NCBI RefSeq assembly: GCF_018139145.2
Contig: NC_059482.1
Location: 6,646,294 to 6,710,293 of the forward strand
Reading direction: 5' to 3'
Source: Gymnogyps californianus
Lineage: Eukaryota > Chordata > Aves > Accipitriformes > Cathartidae
DNA length: 64,000 nt
Shown here: piece by piece, positions 13,001-25,290 of the stretch
How the letters are laid out: each line of letters starts with the position of its first letter
How positions within the stretch are numbered: position 1 is the stretch's first letter
Notes under the pieces: model-generated
Seen by the model: the letters and a program-made list of their open reading frames with translations, nothing else
What the model was told of the DNA's origin: nothing
Database searches by the model: none
Translations under genes and position numbers: made by a program

Positions 13001-15435
13001 ATATGAAGCCTGAACTGAAGAAGTCCAGCCCAACCAACTAAAAGCAAAATGCATAAGGCAAAGCAGTCTTCAGCTTTTCTTAAGCGTCTGTCTGTGTAGC
13101 ACAGGATTTGGATCCCAGGTGTCCCAAAGCATTGTGTGTGAGGCTAGGGGCTTGACTCCAGCTTCTGATTTCAGGGAGTAAAAGCTAGATATGACAATGT
13201 GCAGCACGGAGCCTCTTCATCTTTTTTTGGATTTAGCCTGAGGTCAATGATTTTCTGCAGCCTGAGGGTGACAGGGAGAGTCTCCAGGGACTGATAGTAC
13301 AGGGACATACAAAGCACACCCGTGACATCCCCCAACACTCCTGCTGAAATGGTCTCCTTCTCCCACGAGAAGTTCAAAGGTTTTGGCAGCTGCAAACAGC
13401 CACCAGTTAAGAAGCAACCCAAAAGGTGGTGAGGGGAAACCTTTGCCACTGAAATATTTATTTCCTTCTCTCACCCATCCTCCCTGAAGATTTCCCTCTT
13501 TAGCAGTTCTGATCACATACACAGAGCAAATACTGTTCAGGACCCTGAAATAACACCTGCAGCCAGAAATCCCTCATTAGAATAAATGGTCGGTTTTCAT
13601 CCAGGTTTTTCTAGCTATAGTAAAGAAACAATTTCTTGATTTTCTTTTTATAAGAAGACGCTGATGTAGAGTATTCTAAAATCCTCTGGATAATGTTTAT
13701 TTTGATGTCAGGTCAGTTATGTTAGACTCATATTTGAAGATCTGGCTTGGCAGTGCCGGGAATGCAACAAGAAAAACTAATTTTGAATCTGAAATAATTT
13801 TAGGAGAGTACATCTTGGAAAAGAACTGTTGGTACCTAAAACATACAGACAAGCCCCTCTGCGGAGTAGCTAACATTTGCCTTACAGGCACATCTGACAC
13901 CTATAAGGAGTCAAAAAGTTGATTCTACCTTCTAATTTGCTAAAGCAGTTTCGTTTTTTGCAGTTCAGTTCATCACATTTAAGCACGAACCAAGGCTCAT
14001 TGGATTGATCTCACCTAATGCTACCATACCGCATCCACACGGACTTTTTCTGAGCTATCTGTGATGATCACGCAGGTTGCCGCGTGCATCCCAGATACAC
14101 TGGCTCACAGGTCACAGGTCAAGGCTTCCTTTGGGTCCCCCACCCGCACATGGTCTGAGCAGGGATGCCAAGGGATCTGCCAATAACATAACTGGTGCTG
14201 ATTTGCTGGGGCTTTCATGTGAGAAGGTAAAGGCTATGGATGCTTGGTGGCCCGTAAGAGGCAGTGTGGGTTGACAGTCACTAACTAGCCCAAAAGGCTT
14301 GGGAATTATTGCAATGAGGGATTTTCCAAATGTCTGATTTCTCTAAGCTGTCAACTTCTGCACAGCCAGAACAAGGCTCAGCATCAAAAAGGCCCATTAT
14401 CCTTCTCCTGCAGCAGAGTTTTGCTTAATATACTCTATTATATGCTCCCTGATAACCGAGTCTCCCTGTTCATTCTGCCAGATTAATTTTAACCAGCCTA
14501 GCAAACCACCAGCATACAGCCAGCATGTGGCTGTGTAGTGGGCTGGAGAATCATTCCCGCTTGACTTCTGTGCACAGAGAGGGGTGCACAGGGTTTAGTC
14601 TTGCTCTCTGGAAAGCGAGGCTTTCTCTGCCACTCTCTGTTGGAATATGTTTTGTTCCATCTACTTCAAATATCTTGAGATTCCTGCAGAATCGTCTCTT
14701 GTTGTGACTGCATTTAATCCTCTGCATTTCTCTCCGTTCATAATTTGATGCTGGTGTCTGCAGTCTATCGTTATTAAGTGTACGTAGTGATTAGAAGGAA
14801 AGAACAAGAGATTAGAAGAAGCCAAGAGCTCTCTGAGGCACACAGAAAAAAAAAAAAGAAGGGGAAAACACTTTCAAGGCCACTGGAATACGAGAGGTCT
14901 CAGCATGTGGTCAAAAGACATAAGCAAGTAAAAAATTTGACAAAGGCCATTGCTTGGGCTGCTTGTATGATTGTTTCACAGTAGAAAGAGCATAATATTG
15001 ATTCCAAAAATGCTGTCTATCCTTTTACCTAGAGCTATGTATTTTGATAATCAAAAGTGTATAGCTTTTTTGACAAAAGCATTAAGGTATAGCTATGGAA
15101 AGTACCACAGCTTAAATGACCATGTTTTCTTTCTTCTCACTCTTTTAAAAAAATTGTTGCCGTTGCTAGGACATGCATTTAGAGCTCTTTGTTGTCTTAA
15201 TGGAGACTGAAACATGTGTAGAGTTTGGCGTTTGCTTTTTTTATTCATCAGCTGAATAAAAAAGCCAAGCAGACAAAGCATTTGTAGTGCAAGAGTGGAG
15301 TGCAAATCCCTCCCTGTAAGCTGAACAAAAAAGCTCATTAAGAAGAGGTGGGATTTCCTGGTCACAGCTTTTAACTAAAGGGCAAAGGTCTCCTGTTAAG
15401 TACCATACAGTCTAAACAGGACTGCGTAAAATTAT

Positions 15436-15449
15436 GGGGGGGGGGGGGG
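15436..15449 (+). repeat. G14 homopolymer
   Basis: Fourteen consecutive G in otherwise AT-rich DNA. G runs of this length are much rarer than A/T runs in vertebrate DNA. It may form quadruplex-like structures and is prone to length variation and sequencing error. Confidence 0.95.
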
Positions 15450-16854
15450 AAGTCAAATATTTGTTCTTAATTCTCAAGTTAGTTTATCCAGAGTGGCAAC
15501 CAGGGAAGTGTTGGGAATGATTAAATAGCTGCATTGAGGCTACAAATTGCTGCTACTTGCTTTTGTAGCTGGACTTGTTGCAGTTGAGTGATGTCGCCCA
15601 TCAGTGCATTGTGTGCACAGTAAAACAGTCGAGCAGTGACAGATAGACTGAAACTCGGAGCTACTCCATCACCGCTGAAGGATCCTGCTCACTGGGAATT
15701 GAGAATGAGCACAAGCCATGCACGCTGCTCAGAAACAGCTGCTTTCACTCCAGCCCAGCTCCTCAGCTGGCTGGGGCAAGCAGCAACTAGTAAATATGCT
15801 TTATCTCTGATCTCACTGGGGAGGAGAGCCAAACAAAACACAAGCAAAATAAATAATTTGGCAAAATGCTCTACTGATAGGTCTAGATGCTCAGATTGTA
15901 AACTTCCCAGCCAGCAGCGCGCGATGTCAAGTGAGAAAATGACTCGCAAGAAGAGCCTGAGGTAGCAGTGCTGGACACCAGCTGGAAACGTGCACAAACT
16001 GCCTTGGCAAATAGACGCTGAGACAGCAGCTCTGTCCACCCTTACTGTGGCTGCAGGAACAGCGCAGAACCTGTGCTGTCAGGACCAGTTTGTACACTGG
16101 TTTACAAATGCTGCGTCTTACACGCAAATGCTCCCACAAAAAAGGTGAGAAAAGGTGATCTCGGAGGTATGGCCAAGGGCAAGGGCAGTAAGGGCCTGAG
16201 GAAGCAGGAGCATCCTGTGGGAAAAAAATAAGGTGCTGGCCAAAGCACTTGGTCCAGTTTGAGTGTTTCCCTGCTGTGCTTAGCTCGGCCCTGGAGCACA
16301 GCCTCTTCAGCGCAAAGTCGCTGTTACGTAGGCAAGGCTTTATCAGTGGGACGGCTTGGGTGCTACGCGGCATCTCGCCCAGCCATACAGGAATAGGCAA
16401 AAGTGCCTTTTAACAGGGGCTCTGCACAAACTTGCTCGCTTTTGTGTTTTGCGATCTCACTCTGCCTGTCCACAAAAGGGCAGGTCCCTCTGCTGTCACT
16501 GTGCCAAAGGAGAGGGCAGGAGGGAGAGGGAGAAACATCCTCAGCATCTTCTCCCCACTCATCTGTTTCTGCCCATTTCCTTCTGTGGTTTTGCATCTCT
16601 GTTCACTGGCGGACTGTTTACTAGTGCATTGAGTTGCTGGTTTGGTTGCTTTGTTGATCGGAAAAGACGACAGACAAATGTAGCCATGTAGATATGAAGG
16701 TTTAGAAGACTCAGTTCTGGGAACAGGTTTATTTTGGGCTGAAAAATAAATGGAAATTTAGTTTATACAGATCGTTCTCACTAAATGTAGAATCAGCAAA
16801 TTTTGTGTATGGGTTCATCATGAAATTGAAACGGCTGAGGCTTAATATACATTG

Positions 16855-17110
16855 TGAGCTCTAATTGAAGGCATTAATTAACATTAAAGCCAAATTCTTC
16901 CAATCGCGTGCTAAACAGAAATCAGGGGGAAGCAGGTAAGCAGTGTGGATATCATTTGGCATTCTTTCTGAAACACAGATTAGCATTTAGAGTCCAGTCC
17001 TCTGCAAAAACTCATTAATGGGCAATTAATTATGTTTCATAATTTGCACCTACACTTAACTATGTGCAGAACAGTAGCAGCTGCATTAAACATTGGTACA
17101 AAATCAAAAT
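16855..17110. promoter_or_regulatory. Candidate conserved non-coding block, homeodomain-motif rich
   Basis: Dense TAAT/ATTA cores: 'gcattaattaacattaaa' near 16871-16888, 'ctcattaatgggcaattaattatg' within 17011-17034, and a second 'gcattaaac' near 17082. No repeat family was recognised and the composition is uniform. This is a call from motif density only. Confidence 0.35.
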
Positions 17111-17889
17111 AAAATGAAACCACACCAAAGACAACAGTTGTGCCAAACAGAGCTTGAACATAGATCTCTCTACTGATGTCAGCTCCCAATTTATTAGAAT
17201 AATGAAATCTAGCCCACGGAAGGCCTAGAAGAATCTCAGCACGAAGTTATGAACTCTCCCCTGTAATTGTTTCATTTTGAGGATGAATTTTGATGCTTCT
17301 ATTTTTGTACTTGTTCTGGTTTTAGTCATAAGCAAAGATGGTTGATGACAGGCAGGTACGTGCACTAATGTCCTTATGCTCTGAGCGTAACTGCTTTTAA
17401 TAGGAACAGCCTAGTATCAGGAGGTTGAGTATTGAACAAATGAGAAACTATCAAGTTAGAAATGGTCCCATTCTAAAATTAAGAGCTTTTTTAACTTTAA
17501 AAAAATGGTGTGGCTTTTGAGCAAACCTGGCTTTTTTTATTTTTTTTTTTTTGGGGCTTCAGGTGGAAAAAAAGGCAGAAACCTGAACGTCAAAGAGAAA
17601 CTCAGAAGGTGAAAGAACCCATGTGAACTGAAACCAGAAACAGCTCACACAAACCTGCTGAGAAACAAAACTACCTTTGCTTAGCCTTATACCAACTCAT
17701 TGTCATTTTTTTTGTTATTTATTTATTTATATCTCAGGAGCTTCAGAAAGCCCAGATCCTTGCAGTTTGTTGGGTTTGTGGAAGTCAGATTACAAAGAAG
17801 AGAGGGAAAGGGGGAGAAGAATATCAAGGAGAGACAGAGATGTTGCAATGCAGCAGGCAAAGTGGAACAAATCATGTATTATGCTGTTG

Positions 17890-17985
17890 TAAACAGGAGG
17901 AGGCTGAGAGTGGCTGCATGACCCAAGGGCATACAGGATGTCTGTTAAGAGTTGGAAAACAAACACGGGCCTCCTATGTCACCCT
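17890..17985 (-). repeat. Probable MIR SINE fragment, reverse orientation
   Basis: The plus strand reads '...aggctgagagtgg...tgacccaagggcatacagg...' followed by '...gggcctcc'. This parallels the reverse complement of MIR ('gaaactgaggcacagag...cttgcccaaggtcacacagct...'). It is degraded, and similarity was judged by eye. Confidence 0.45.
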
Positions 17986-19576
17986 GCTGAAAGTGGCTTT
18001 TGAACCCAGGTACTAAAGAGAAAAGGTGCGGATGTTAGAGCAGTAGACCACATAGAAACAAGTGTTGGTACAACAGGGTCACCAAGGAAGTCATATAGTT
18101 TTGATGTGAACTAGTAAGAGAACATGGATTTTTGAGGACAAAGGCTTTGGTGAAAAGCCTCCACTCCTGGGCAGCTAAATGAATCACACTGAAGGTGCAG
18201 CACAAGTGTCCAGGCAGTGGGAAGGAGTGAATGAGTACTTACTAGCAGCTACATGGAGGCTGGGGGTGCACAGCTGGATGGCAAGAACTTTATGTCCCCC
18301 AAAACTTGAACTGAAGCTGTCATCTTTTGTGTCCTCTTTCTTGAAACAGGAAAGTGCAAATGTCTGACCATCATTTATCTCGATCAGTTTATGGGCACTG
18401 GAAAAAAACATCCAATAATCCCTGTCTTTGGGTCTAATGTGACTTGTACTGCTGAAGCAATGTATTTGTGAGGAGCTGGCCATGCCCACTGGTGCCAAGC
18501 AGAAGGCCCAGCCCCGTAGGCTTTGCCCCCAGGAAATAACAAACCTGTGTTGAGTGAAGTGCCGTGACCACACTAGCAGGATCCTTTTCAGGAAACTTGG
18601 CAAGAAGCTCTTGAGCCTCCTGAAGTGCTAGGGGGATGAGATGAAGGGATAGAGGAGCCAAATATCTTACCTTGCCATGTTCTACCATCATCTGAGGAAC
18701 AAAAGTGCACCAATTTGGGGGTATTGCCTGAGTCTCTCCAAGTGCAAGGGGCAGCAGCGGTTTTCATCTCTGATGTGTTACACAGCAGGAGATGCACATT
18801 TTTAACACCTTGCAAGGTTGTGAGTTGACATAGCTCAGGGGAAACCTAACCATGTTAGTGCCAGTGAGTCTTCTTAACAAATATGAATAATTCTGAAAAC
18901 TAATTCACTGAATAAAGAAATCCAAGAAGATAGGCTAGATAATTTTTGGACATGAGAGAGAGTTCCTGATGGCTCCCTCAGGTAATAATGAAGGAACTGA
19001 GATGATCAAAGGCTGTGCTGTCTTCTAGAGCCAGAGTCAGTTACATCAACCTGCTGGAAAAACACAAAGTAGGTAATTAGAGATCCTTGAAGAAAAAATT
19101 CATTTCTACAGCATTCAACTACTGACTTATTTGTAAGAAAAGTAGATTAAAAAATGGAAGAGGGGAAAGTTTTTGAAAATATTTTCATTATTTATTAATT
19201 AATCATTATTTCACTAATGCCTGCCATCTTGACCTATAACTGATCGATCATGCACAGTGCGTGCATGGGGACATTTGAATTTGCACTCGTGTTGGTTCTG
19301 TGGAAGAGGGCAGCAAAAGGCATCTTATAAGCAGGTAGCAAATTTCATCCTAACATGTTTTTTTAAGCTACAAGTGAGATCATCCTCTCATGGAAACTGA
19401 AGGATGTTTTGTAAGGGACTTCCATAGAGAGTGTTTTTCACTACATATGTATTTCCGTCTTTAAACTAGACTGACAATGTTAAATTTTTAGTTTTTCACT
19501 GGTTGCAGAGGGTTGCCATGGATGGACATCTGTGTGTCGGCCATATTCACCCAACACCCTTATGCAGCTACACATA

Positions 19577-19632
19577 TCCAGTTGCCACGTCCACCACCAG
19601 TTATTCCAGTTGCCACCTCCACCACTTCCGAG
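19577..19632. repeat. Two-copy imperfect tandem duplication, 28-bp period
   Basis: The segment tccagttgccacgtccacca at 19577 recurs at 19605 as tccagttgccacctccacca, with one mismatch in the first 20 bases. The period of 28 is not a multiple of three, which argues against an open frame here being coding. Confidence 0.8.
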
Positions 19633-22600
19633 AGCATACCCTCACTGACTGGCTTGCATCCTGGACAGACATTGCAGGGAGAGCCTGACCTGGTAATGGT
19701 AATACATGTGGTTTCATGCTACCTTTCTGCCTGCTGTGTCTGGACTGCAGAACGGGTCCAAGCTGCTACTGAGGACTGCCTGTAGTCTCCTCCAAAGGCA
19801 AAAGTCTAAGGAGCTACAGACCTGCTAGCTCCTCCTCCTGGTAATGTTCGCCCAAGAAAGTCAACACACGCCTCTTTATGAATAATTTTGGCATCTAGCT
19901 GTTATGCACAGGGACCACGCAGGAGCTAGACTACGTGATCATACTCCTGTTTTCACAAGAACGCTGCTTCTTTCAGTACAGAATCATCTCTCCCATCACC
20001 AAAGTACAGTTGCTTCTGTCCCGTTTTGCCTCGTAGCAGTTTAGGATTGGAAGTAAAAAAATAATACAGCATCTTAGTGAAACTGCAGTCGCATGGGCTT
20101 TTAGCGCTCAATTAACCACCATCACAGATTTCTCAGTATACAAGGAAAGAAATAAATACCTTGAACTTTGGTGCCTCGAAGGGACAAGGGGAAAGAAATG
20201 GTTATTCTAGGTTTCATTCTCATTCTTTCTTAAAAGTCTTCTCCAGTAAGCTCAAATTGTGCAGCTGATGAAGTGATTTTCTATGCTGCAAGTATTAAAG
20301 GTACTGGCTAATTTAGCTATCATGATAAATACCTGCTAGGAGCCTATTTTCTTGAAAGAGCAAAGAAAAAAGGAAACCTTTTCTGAAAATGGATAAAAAT
20401 AACTGTATTTTTCTTTGTATGGAAAATATTTTGAGGGAAAATAACCTCAGATAATGTGGGACAACATGGGCTAACGTGCTATTTAGGGAAAGTACATGAG
20501 ATTCAACTTCTAAGATATGGACAAGGGAGGAGAATGGCAATATTATGTCCTTGTAAATCTGTCTGGTTGCTGGCACTTGGCTGCAGTAATTAGTGGAGCT
20601 GTTGTAAAAGACAGTATGATCTTACTGAGGAAACTATATTAAGATACACCAAGCTGCTTGAGGTGTCCCAGGCTACCTATAGCCCGGATGGGCTGTACAG
20701 ATAGTCAGGGATTTGCCAGACATCAGAGACCATTTCACCCGGCAGTAACTCCTTAGTCCAAGGGGTAACAGGAGGAGTGACAAGCCCATTGCCCAGCCAT
20801 TCCACCTGAGGTATGGGGGACCGAGCGTGGTTATATAGCAGAGGATAGCAGGGCTGACCGAGCTTCTGTTAAATGGCTATTGCAAGGCCAAGAGCCCGGT
20901 CCTTTGTGTGATCCTACATTTCAAGGGCTTCCATTTACCTCTAAAGGTTTATTATGGAGAATTTTGGCACAGCTCTGCCTGAAGAGTTCCCTCTTAGAGT
21001 CAGGAATGGCAACTGCAGAAAAACCAGGCATTTGCAAACCCACACAGGAGAGAAATCAGTTGGGGAAATAATTTTAGCCATTTGTTGTCCCTCTCCTACA
21101 TGTATGAAGACAACGCACAGTTGGTATAGACAGGTGGGATACTCCCTGGGGCAAAAGGAGAGCATGCCTTGGTTCCTCATGCAAGTTTTATCCCAGGCTG
21201 CCATCTAAGCAGAAAACAAGCCCAGGTTTGGCTTCTTTTCCCCTAGGTAGCAGTGTCACTGGCCCTGGGGATGCTAAGTCCCACTTACACCAGCCAGTCT
21301 GAGAATCTAAGCCTCTTGCCCGACCTCTCTCTAACAGCAACGCCAGGCAGCTGGGCACGAGGATTTGCATCACCTCCCTCCCCAGCTCCCTCTTTCACCA
21401 CACCAGAACTATATATAGATCTGTACAAAAATTATTATAAATCGCCACTCTGAAAATGGATGCATATAAAAAGAAAAGTTAACTCTTCAGCTGAGCTGCT
21501 GAATCACAAGTTTTTGCCTCGAGCACATTTTTACAGCCCCTGCAAAAACAGAGGCATTAATGGAAAGTCTGATGCAGCGTTAACTCCCGCTGCACTGGGA
21601 GTGGTTGCTGAGTTTAAAATGGTCACCAAGTATTTTCTTCATCTTCTACACAAAGCCTCATGTCTGAAAAACCACACATGACATTTGCATTGCAGGCTAC
21701 TCCACTGTTTTTTCCTTGACAAATTACCGTTTTAACTAACAGTACTCCAGTGCCAGGCCCCATGCTTTTAGCAGTGCAGCTACCCACAAGCCCTTTTTGT
21801 GGTTCCCTTGTCTAGCTCAATTTAAACCCAATGTGACTCTGGCTAAGAGAGGCGTTTTGCAATTGCCTACCACAAAGTGATAAGGGTCTGCTGCAGCAGA
21901 TGACTTGTATGCTTCCCCAAATGAGCCCTTCACATTTAGGAAGGTCGGCCATGTCATTTCTCTAATTTTCTAACCGCAGAAATGTATATTTAGAAAAGAG
22001 CAAGGAAACTTCCTTTACCCTAAGCAATATTGCATAATGATGGAGGAGGAAGATTAGTGCAAAGGTTTTTCTTTGAGCAGAATTCTGAGAGATTGGGAGC
22101 TGGAAAGCCTGAATAATGACTTATTTCAAATATGCAAAGCCAGGGCTTTCTGTGTGTTTCAGATCCCTTTCTGTTTCAGGTTGGTGTTTGGTACAGTAGG
22201 TGCAAGCTCTGCTGTAGCCCATGTCTTAGATAGCCTGCATGTTTTCTCCGGTGCTACCCTCCTGGAGAGCCGTGGCCCCTCTAGGATGCTCCTGCCCAGG
22301 GCCTCAGCATTTACCGGCACAGCCTCCTTCATGCCCGAGCCCCTGCTGGGCTTGTCCAACCGCTCCTTCCCTTGCTATCATCCCCATCTCCTGCCCCTCG
22401 CTAGGTTTTAAAGAGATTTAGGCATTGCTGTTATTACAGTTGCACTACTGCGCTCAGGACTCTGAAGTGTTTAGACACAAATGCCAAGAATAACAACGAA
22501 CGGTCCTAAGTGCCCTCAGGCTGAAGCCGCAGCTCGGTGACGAGTTTCCAGACCCCGTGTGATAGGTGGGGGAGAAGCTGAAGAGGGGATCCCCAAGGTC

Positions 22601-24387
22601 CTGGGCAGGAGATGCTGCCTGAGCGGGGCAATGGGTGGCAGGCGAGGTGCAGCGTGGCGAGGTCTTTGCACGGGGTTTGCAGCCATCACTTTTCTCCCAT
22701 GGCCTCATGGCTGTGAGACATAAAAGAGCCACGTGTCCAGTTTCAGAGCATGTGAAGTTGGTGTAAGGTCACCTGGGGCTCTGGTGGGGATGGGTGCTGC
22801 CCCAGGAGGGGCTGTGGCTCCCCAGGGATGCTGGGGAGCCCACTGACACTGTTATTTCAAATACAGAAGCTCTCCTAGCCCTCTTCAGCACAGCAAGACA
22901 GGTGATTTTGGCCACTTTTCAGTGTTTTCTGGCAACTCTTTCCTCAGGGACCTCGCTCGCCTCATGAAGTGCCCATGAAGACCATCCCCTTAGGGGTGGA
23001 GACTATATTGGGTGGTAGCTACCTAGCAGTTAGGTGTTGAACTATATAATTAACCTCAGCAATCTGTCCCTCTGGCCCTGGGATGCTTCGGGAAATGTGG
23101 CTGAAGCTCCCTGAAATCTTTGATTTCAGAACACACACGGGGCCAATGAGGTTCACCCGTGTCTCTCCTGATGGTGTTTTTCAAACTTGACCCTGCAAAG
23201 TCCACCTCTAGCAAAAGGAAAGCTTTTACCATGATGCTCATCCAAATCTGAGAAACTTTTGTTTTGTGAAAGGCCGTGGCAATAAACAGCCACAAGTAAT
23301 CATACGTGGTTGTACTGAACGTGTGAGGGCCGGGGATTTAGAAGAAATATATGGTGATTAGGCCTGGCTGGGAATTGAACCATCTTTCTGTCAAGAAAAT
23401 TAAAATGGTTTGGAAGTTATCTATTTTGCCTGGCCTGGCTCGGGGTATGAAGCAATCGTTGGAGCAAAGCGGACATGGATAGTTCTGTTCATTAAACATT
23501 TAGGAAAGGATGTTACCAGCGCCTTGCACAATAGTCACAAAAAAAGTCAGTTTGAGAATGACTAATGGTGGCAGTGGGAGTGTGATACGTGAGAGCAGAG
23601 CCTTGGATCGGGAGCCTTGTTCTCAGCCTTTCTGATGGAAGTTTGCATTTAAATGGTAATATTGGCATCTCGTTTTCAAACGAGATTTTGGAAAAATACT
23701 GTGAAACTTTTCTATTTGGAAGCCTAACTTTCTCACAGTAACTCAGCAGCAGTTTGTCCCTATGCACAGCCTAATGGATCAAAAGTTCAATTTCTACATA
23801 GTCTATTACTTGCATACTCAATAAAATAGGATGCACGAATGGCTTAGCTTTTTTTTTTCTTTTTTTCCCCACTAAATGCAATTTTTCCCCTCAAAGATTA
23901 CTGAAAATTACTTTTGCAAGTCAATATGAAGGCTTATCAGTCCAGTGGTGTTCAGATCCCATATTAACTGCCTCACATTACTGTGAACAAGAACTGCTGT
24001 AGAAACCAATGGACTAAGAATGTAAAGTACATACTGCTGATGTATGTCCCTGTAGTAACCCTTTCCCATCATAGGTACCTGACAGACTCTTCTTCCACAA
24101 ACAGTTCTATCTTATTTTAAAAAGCATTGTATTATAGAACTTAAACTTTCCTGATGCTTTGGGGCAGTATCAGTCATAGTGTTTGTGACTGATGAGCACA
24201 GAGAGCAAACACTCCCCACTAAGGAAACATGTAGAAAGATTGCTTTCACAGCATGTTCAGGGCATATTAAAAAAATTATGTTTCAGCACAAAAGGAAAAG
24301 AATTTAGCCTGTGCCTGTCAGGCTGCTTTAAATATTTTATTTCGCCTGTCTTCAGAATCAGTGAATCCCAGAAGAAACCATCCCTTG

Positions 24388-24450
24388 GGGCCCAGCCCTT
24401 CAAGGATATGGCATTCTTCAATCCCATTGATTTTAGTGGACCTTGAAGGC
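24388..24450 (+). repeat. Possible ancient sauropsid interspersed repeat
   Basis: The order of 'cccattgattttagtggacc' and 'gaaggcacttaatacttca' followed by 'ggctcagtccc' resembles a series common in reptile and bird non-coding DNA ('cccattgacttcaatgg...gcaccttatgcctc...aggatcgggccc'). It is short and degraded, and the family is not identified. Confidence 0.3.
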
Positions 24451-25197
24451 ACTTAATACTTCATAGGCTCAGTCCCATGCTGTAGAAAGGTTACCCTGTG
24501 CGTGCTCACCCATTACAGCTGCCAGGAGATCTAATACCCTTTGGTTTAGCTGACAAAGGGAAGCTAGGCAAGTTCAAAATAAAAAGAAGGAAAAGGTTTT
24601 TAATAAAGAAGTCAGTCTTCCATGGGTTAAGTTACCACGGGATGGGCTCTCCCATCCTATAAAGACTGTACAAGGACTCTACCTTCATTTCCAAAAAAAT
24701 GCTACAGTTCATGAAGACATCATGGGTTGCATGCAGGAACTGCAAAGCTGAAGTCTCCTGTCTGCAGTACTGGGATGGATATGGAGATGAGATGGTCACT
24801 GGAAGATCCCTTTGCCCTTAAGAAGTCTACACCCATTTCATATACGATAGAGTATCTGAACTGAAAAAAAACCAAACCCAAACATGTCAAAAGAACATCA
24901 GCGTTGAAAACTGAAGGGCTTAAATGCCTCAGTTTTGCTTTCTTACAGGACTGTAAGTAGTCTTTCTTGTGTGCATCAGTCTGTGTTTGCATCATCACCA
25001 GTCACAGGTTCATTATTTCATGCAGGGCATACGTAGTCGCTCAATATTTCTTTTCATCCTTATCACTCAACAAGTAGCCGCAGACCTTATATAGAAAGGC
25101 TTCAGATGCTGCAGTGCTCTCTGCACTATGTGCTTCCTCCTTGGCACTGCTGCCCTGCCCTCTCCACATCACGCACGGGCTCCGCAGACGCTAATGA

Positions 25198-25290
25198 ACA
25201 CATTTCACGTTCTTATGAAAGGAGGAAACATTAGCCCCACTGTAGAGACGAGGAAATGAGGCACATAGCAGTGAAGGTCAAAAGTTTCCA
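25198..25290 (-). repeat. MIR SINE fragment, reverse orientation
   Basis: Plus-strand text 'attagccccactgtagagac' followed by 'gaggaaatgaggcacatagc' and 'agtgaaggtcaaaag' matches the reverse complement of the MIR 3' half ('tatccccattttacagatgaggaaactgaggcacagagaggttaag'). The order and spacing are preserved, with scattered substitutions. Confidence 0.75.

Larger units (their letters stand above)
9681..16850. other. Intergenic, no gene seen
   Basis: Holds a CT-rich microsatellite at 10020-10043, a G14 homopolymer at 15436-15449, and GC-rich patches at 10160-10330 and 10490-10560. Open frames of 60-157 codons occur (the longest at 15927-16400 on the minus strand), with overlapping frames on the opposite strand, no splice signals I trust and no familiar domain. 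Confidence 0.55.
17111..25197. other. Intergenic, no gene seen
   Basis: Contains a T-rich tract (17533-17552), a probable reverse MIR fragment (17890-17985), a 28-bp imperfect duplication (19577-19632), a GC-rich patch (22230-22860) and a possible old repeat (24388-24450). Open frames occur throughout without support. A segment at 20999-21060 translates to a zinc-finger-linker-like string but has no paired cysteines (see rejected items). Confidence 0.5.

Noticed and set aside
15927..16400. 157-codon minus-strand open frame
   Set aside because: No recognisable domain, overlapping open frames on both strands, no plausible initiation or splice context; consistent with chance in GC-richer DNA.
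20999..21065. Plus-strand frame containing HLQTHTGEKSVGE, like a C2H2 zinc-finger linker
   Set aside because: Only the linker-like string is present. There is no paired CxxC upstream, no second finger and no tandem array, so it is most likely chance.
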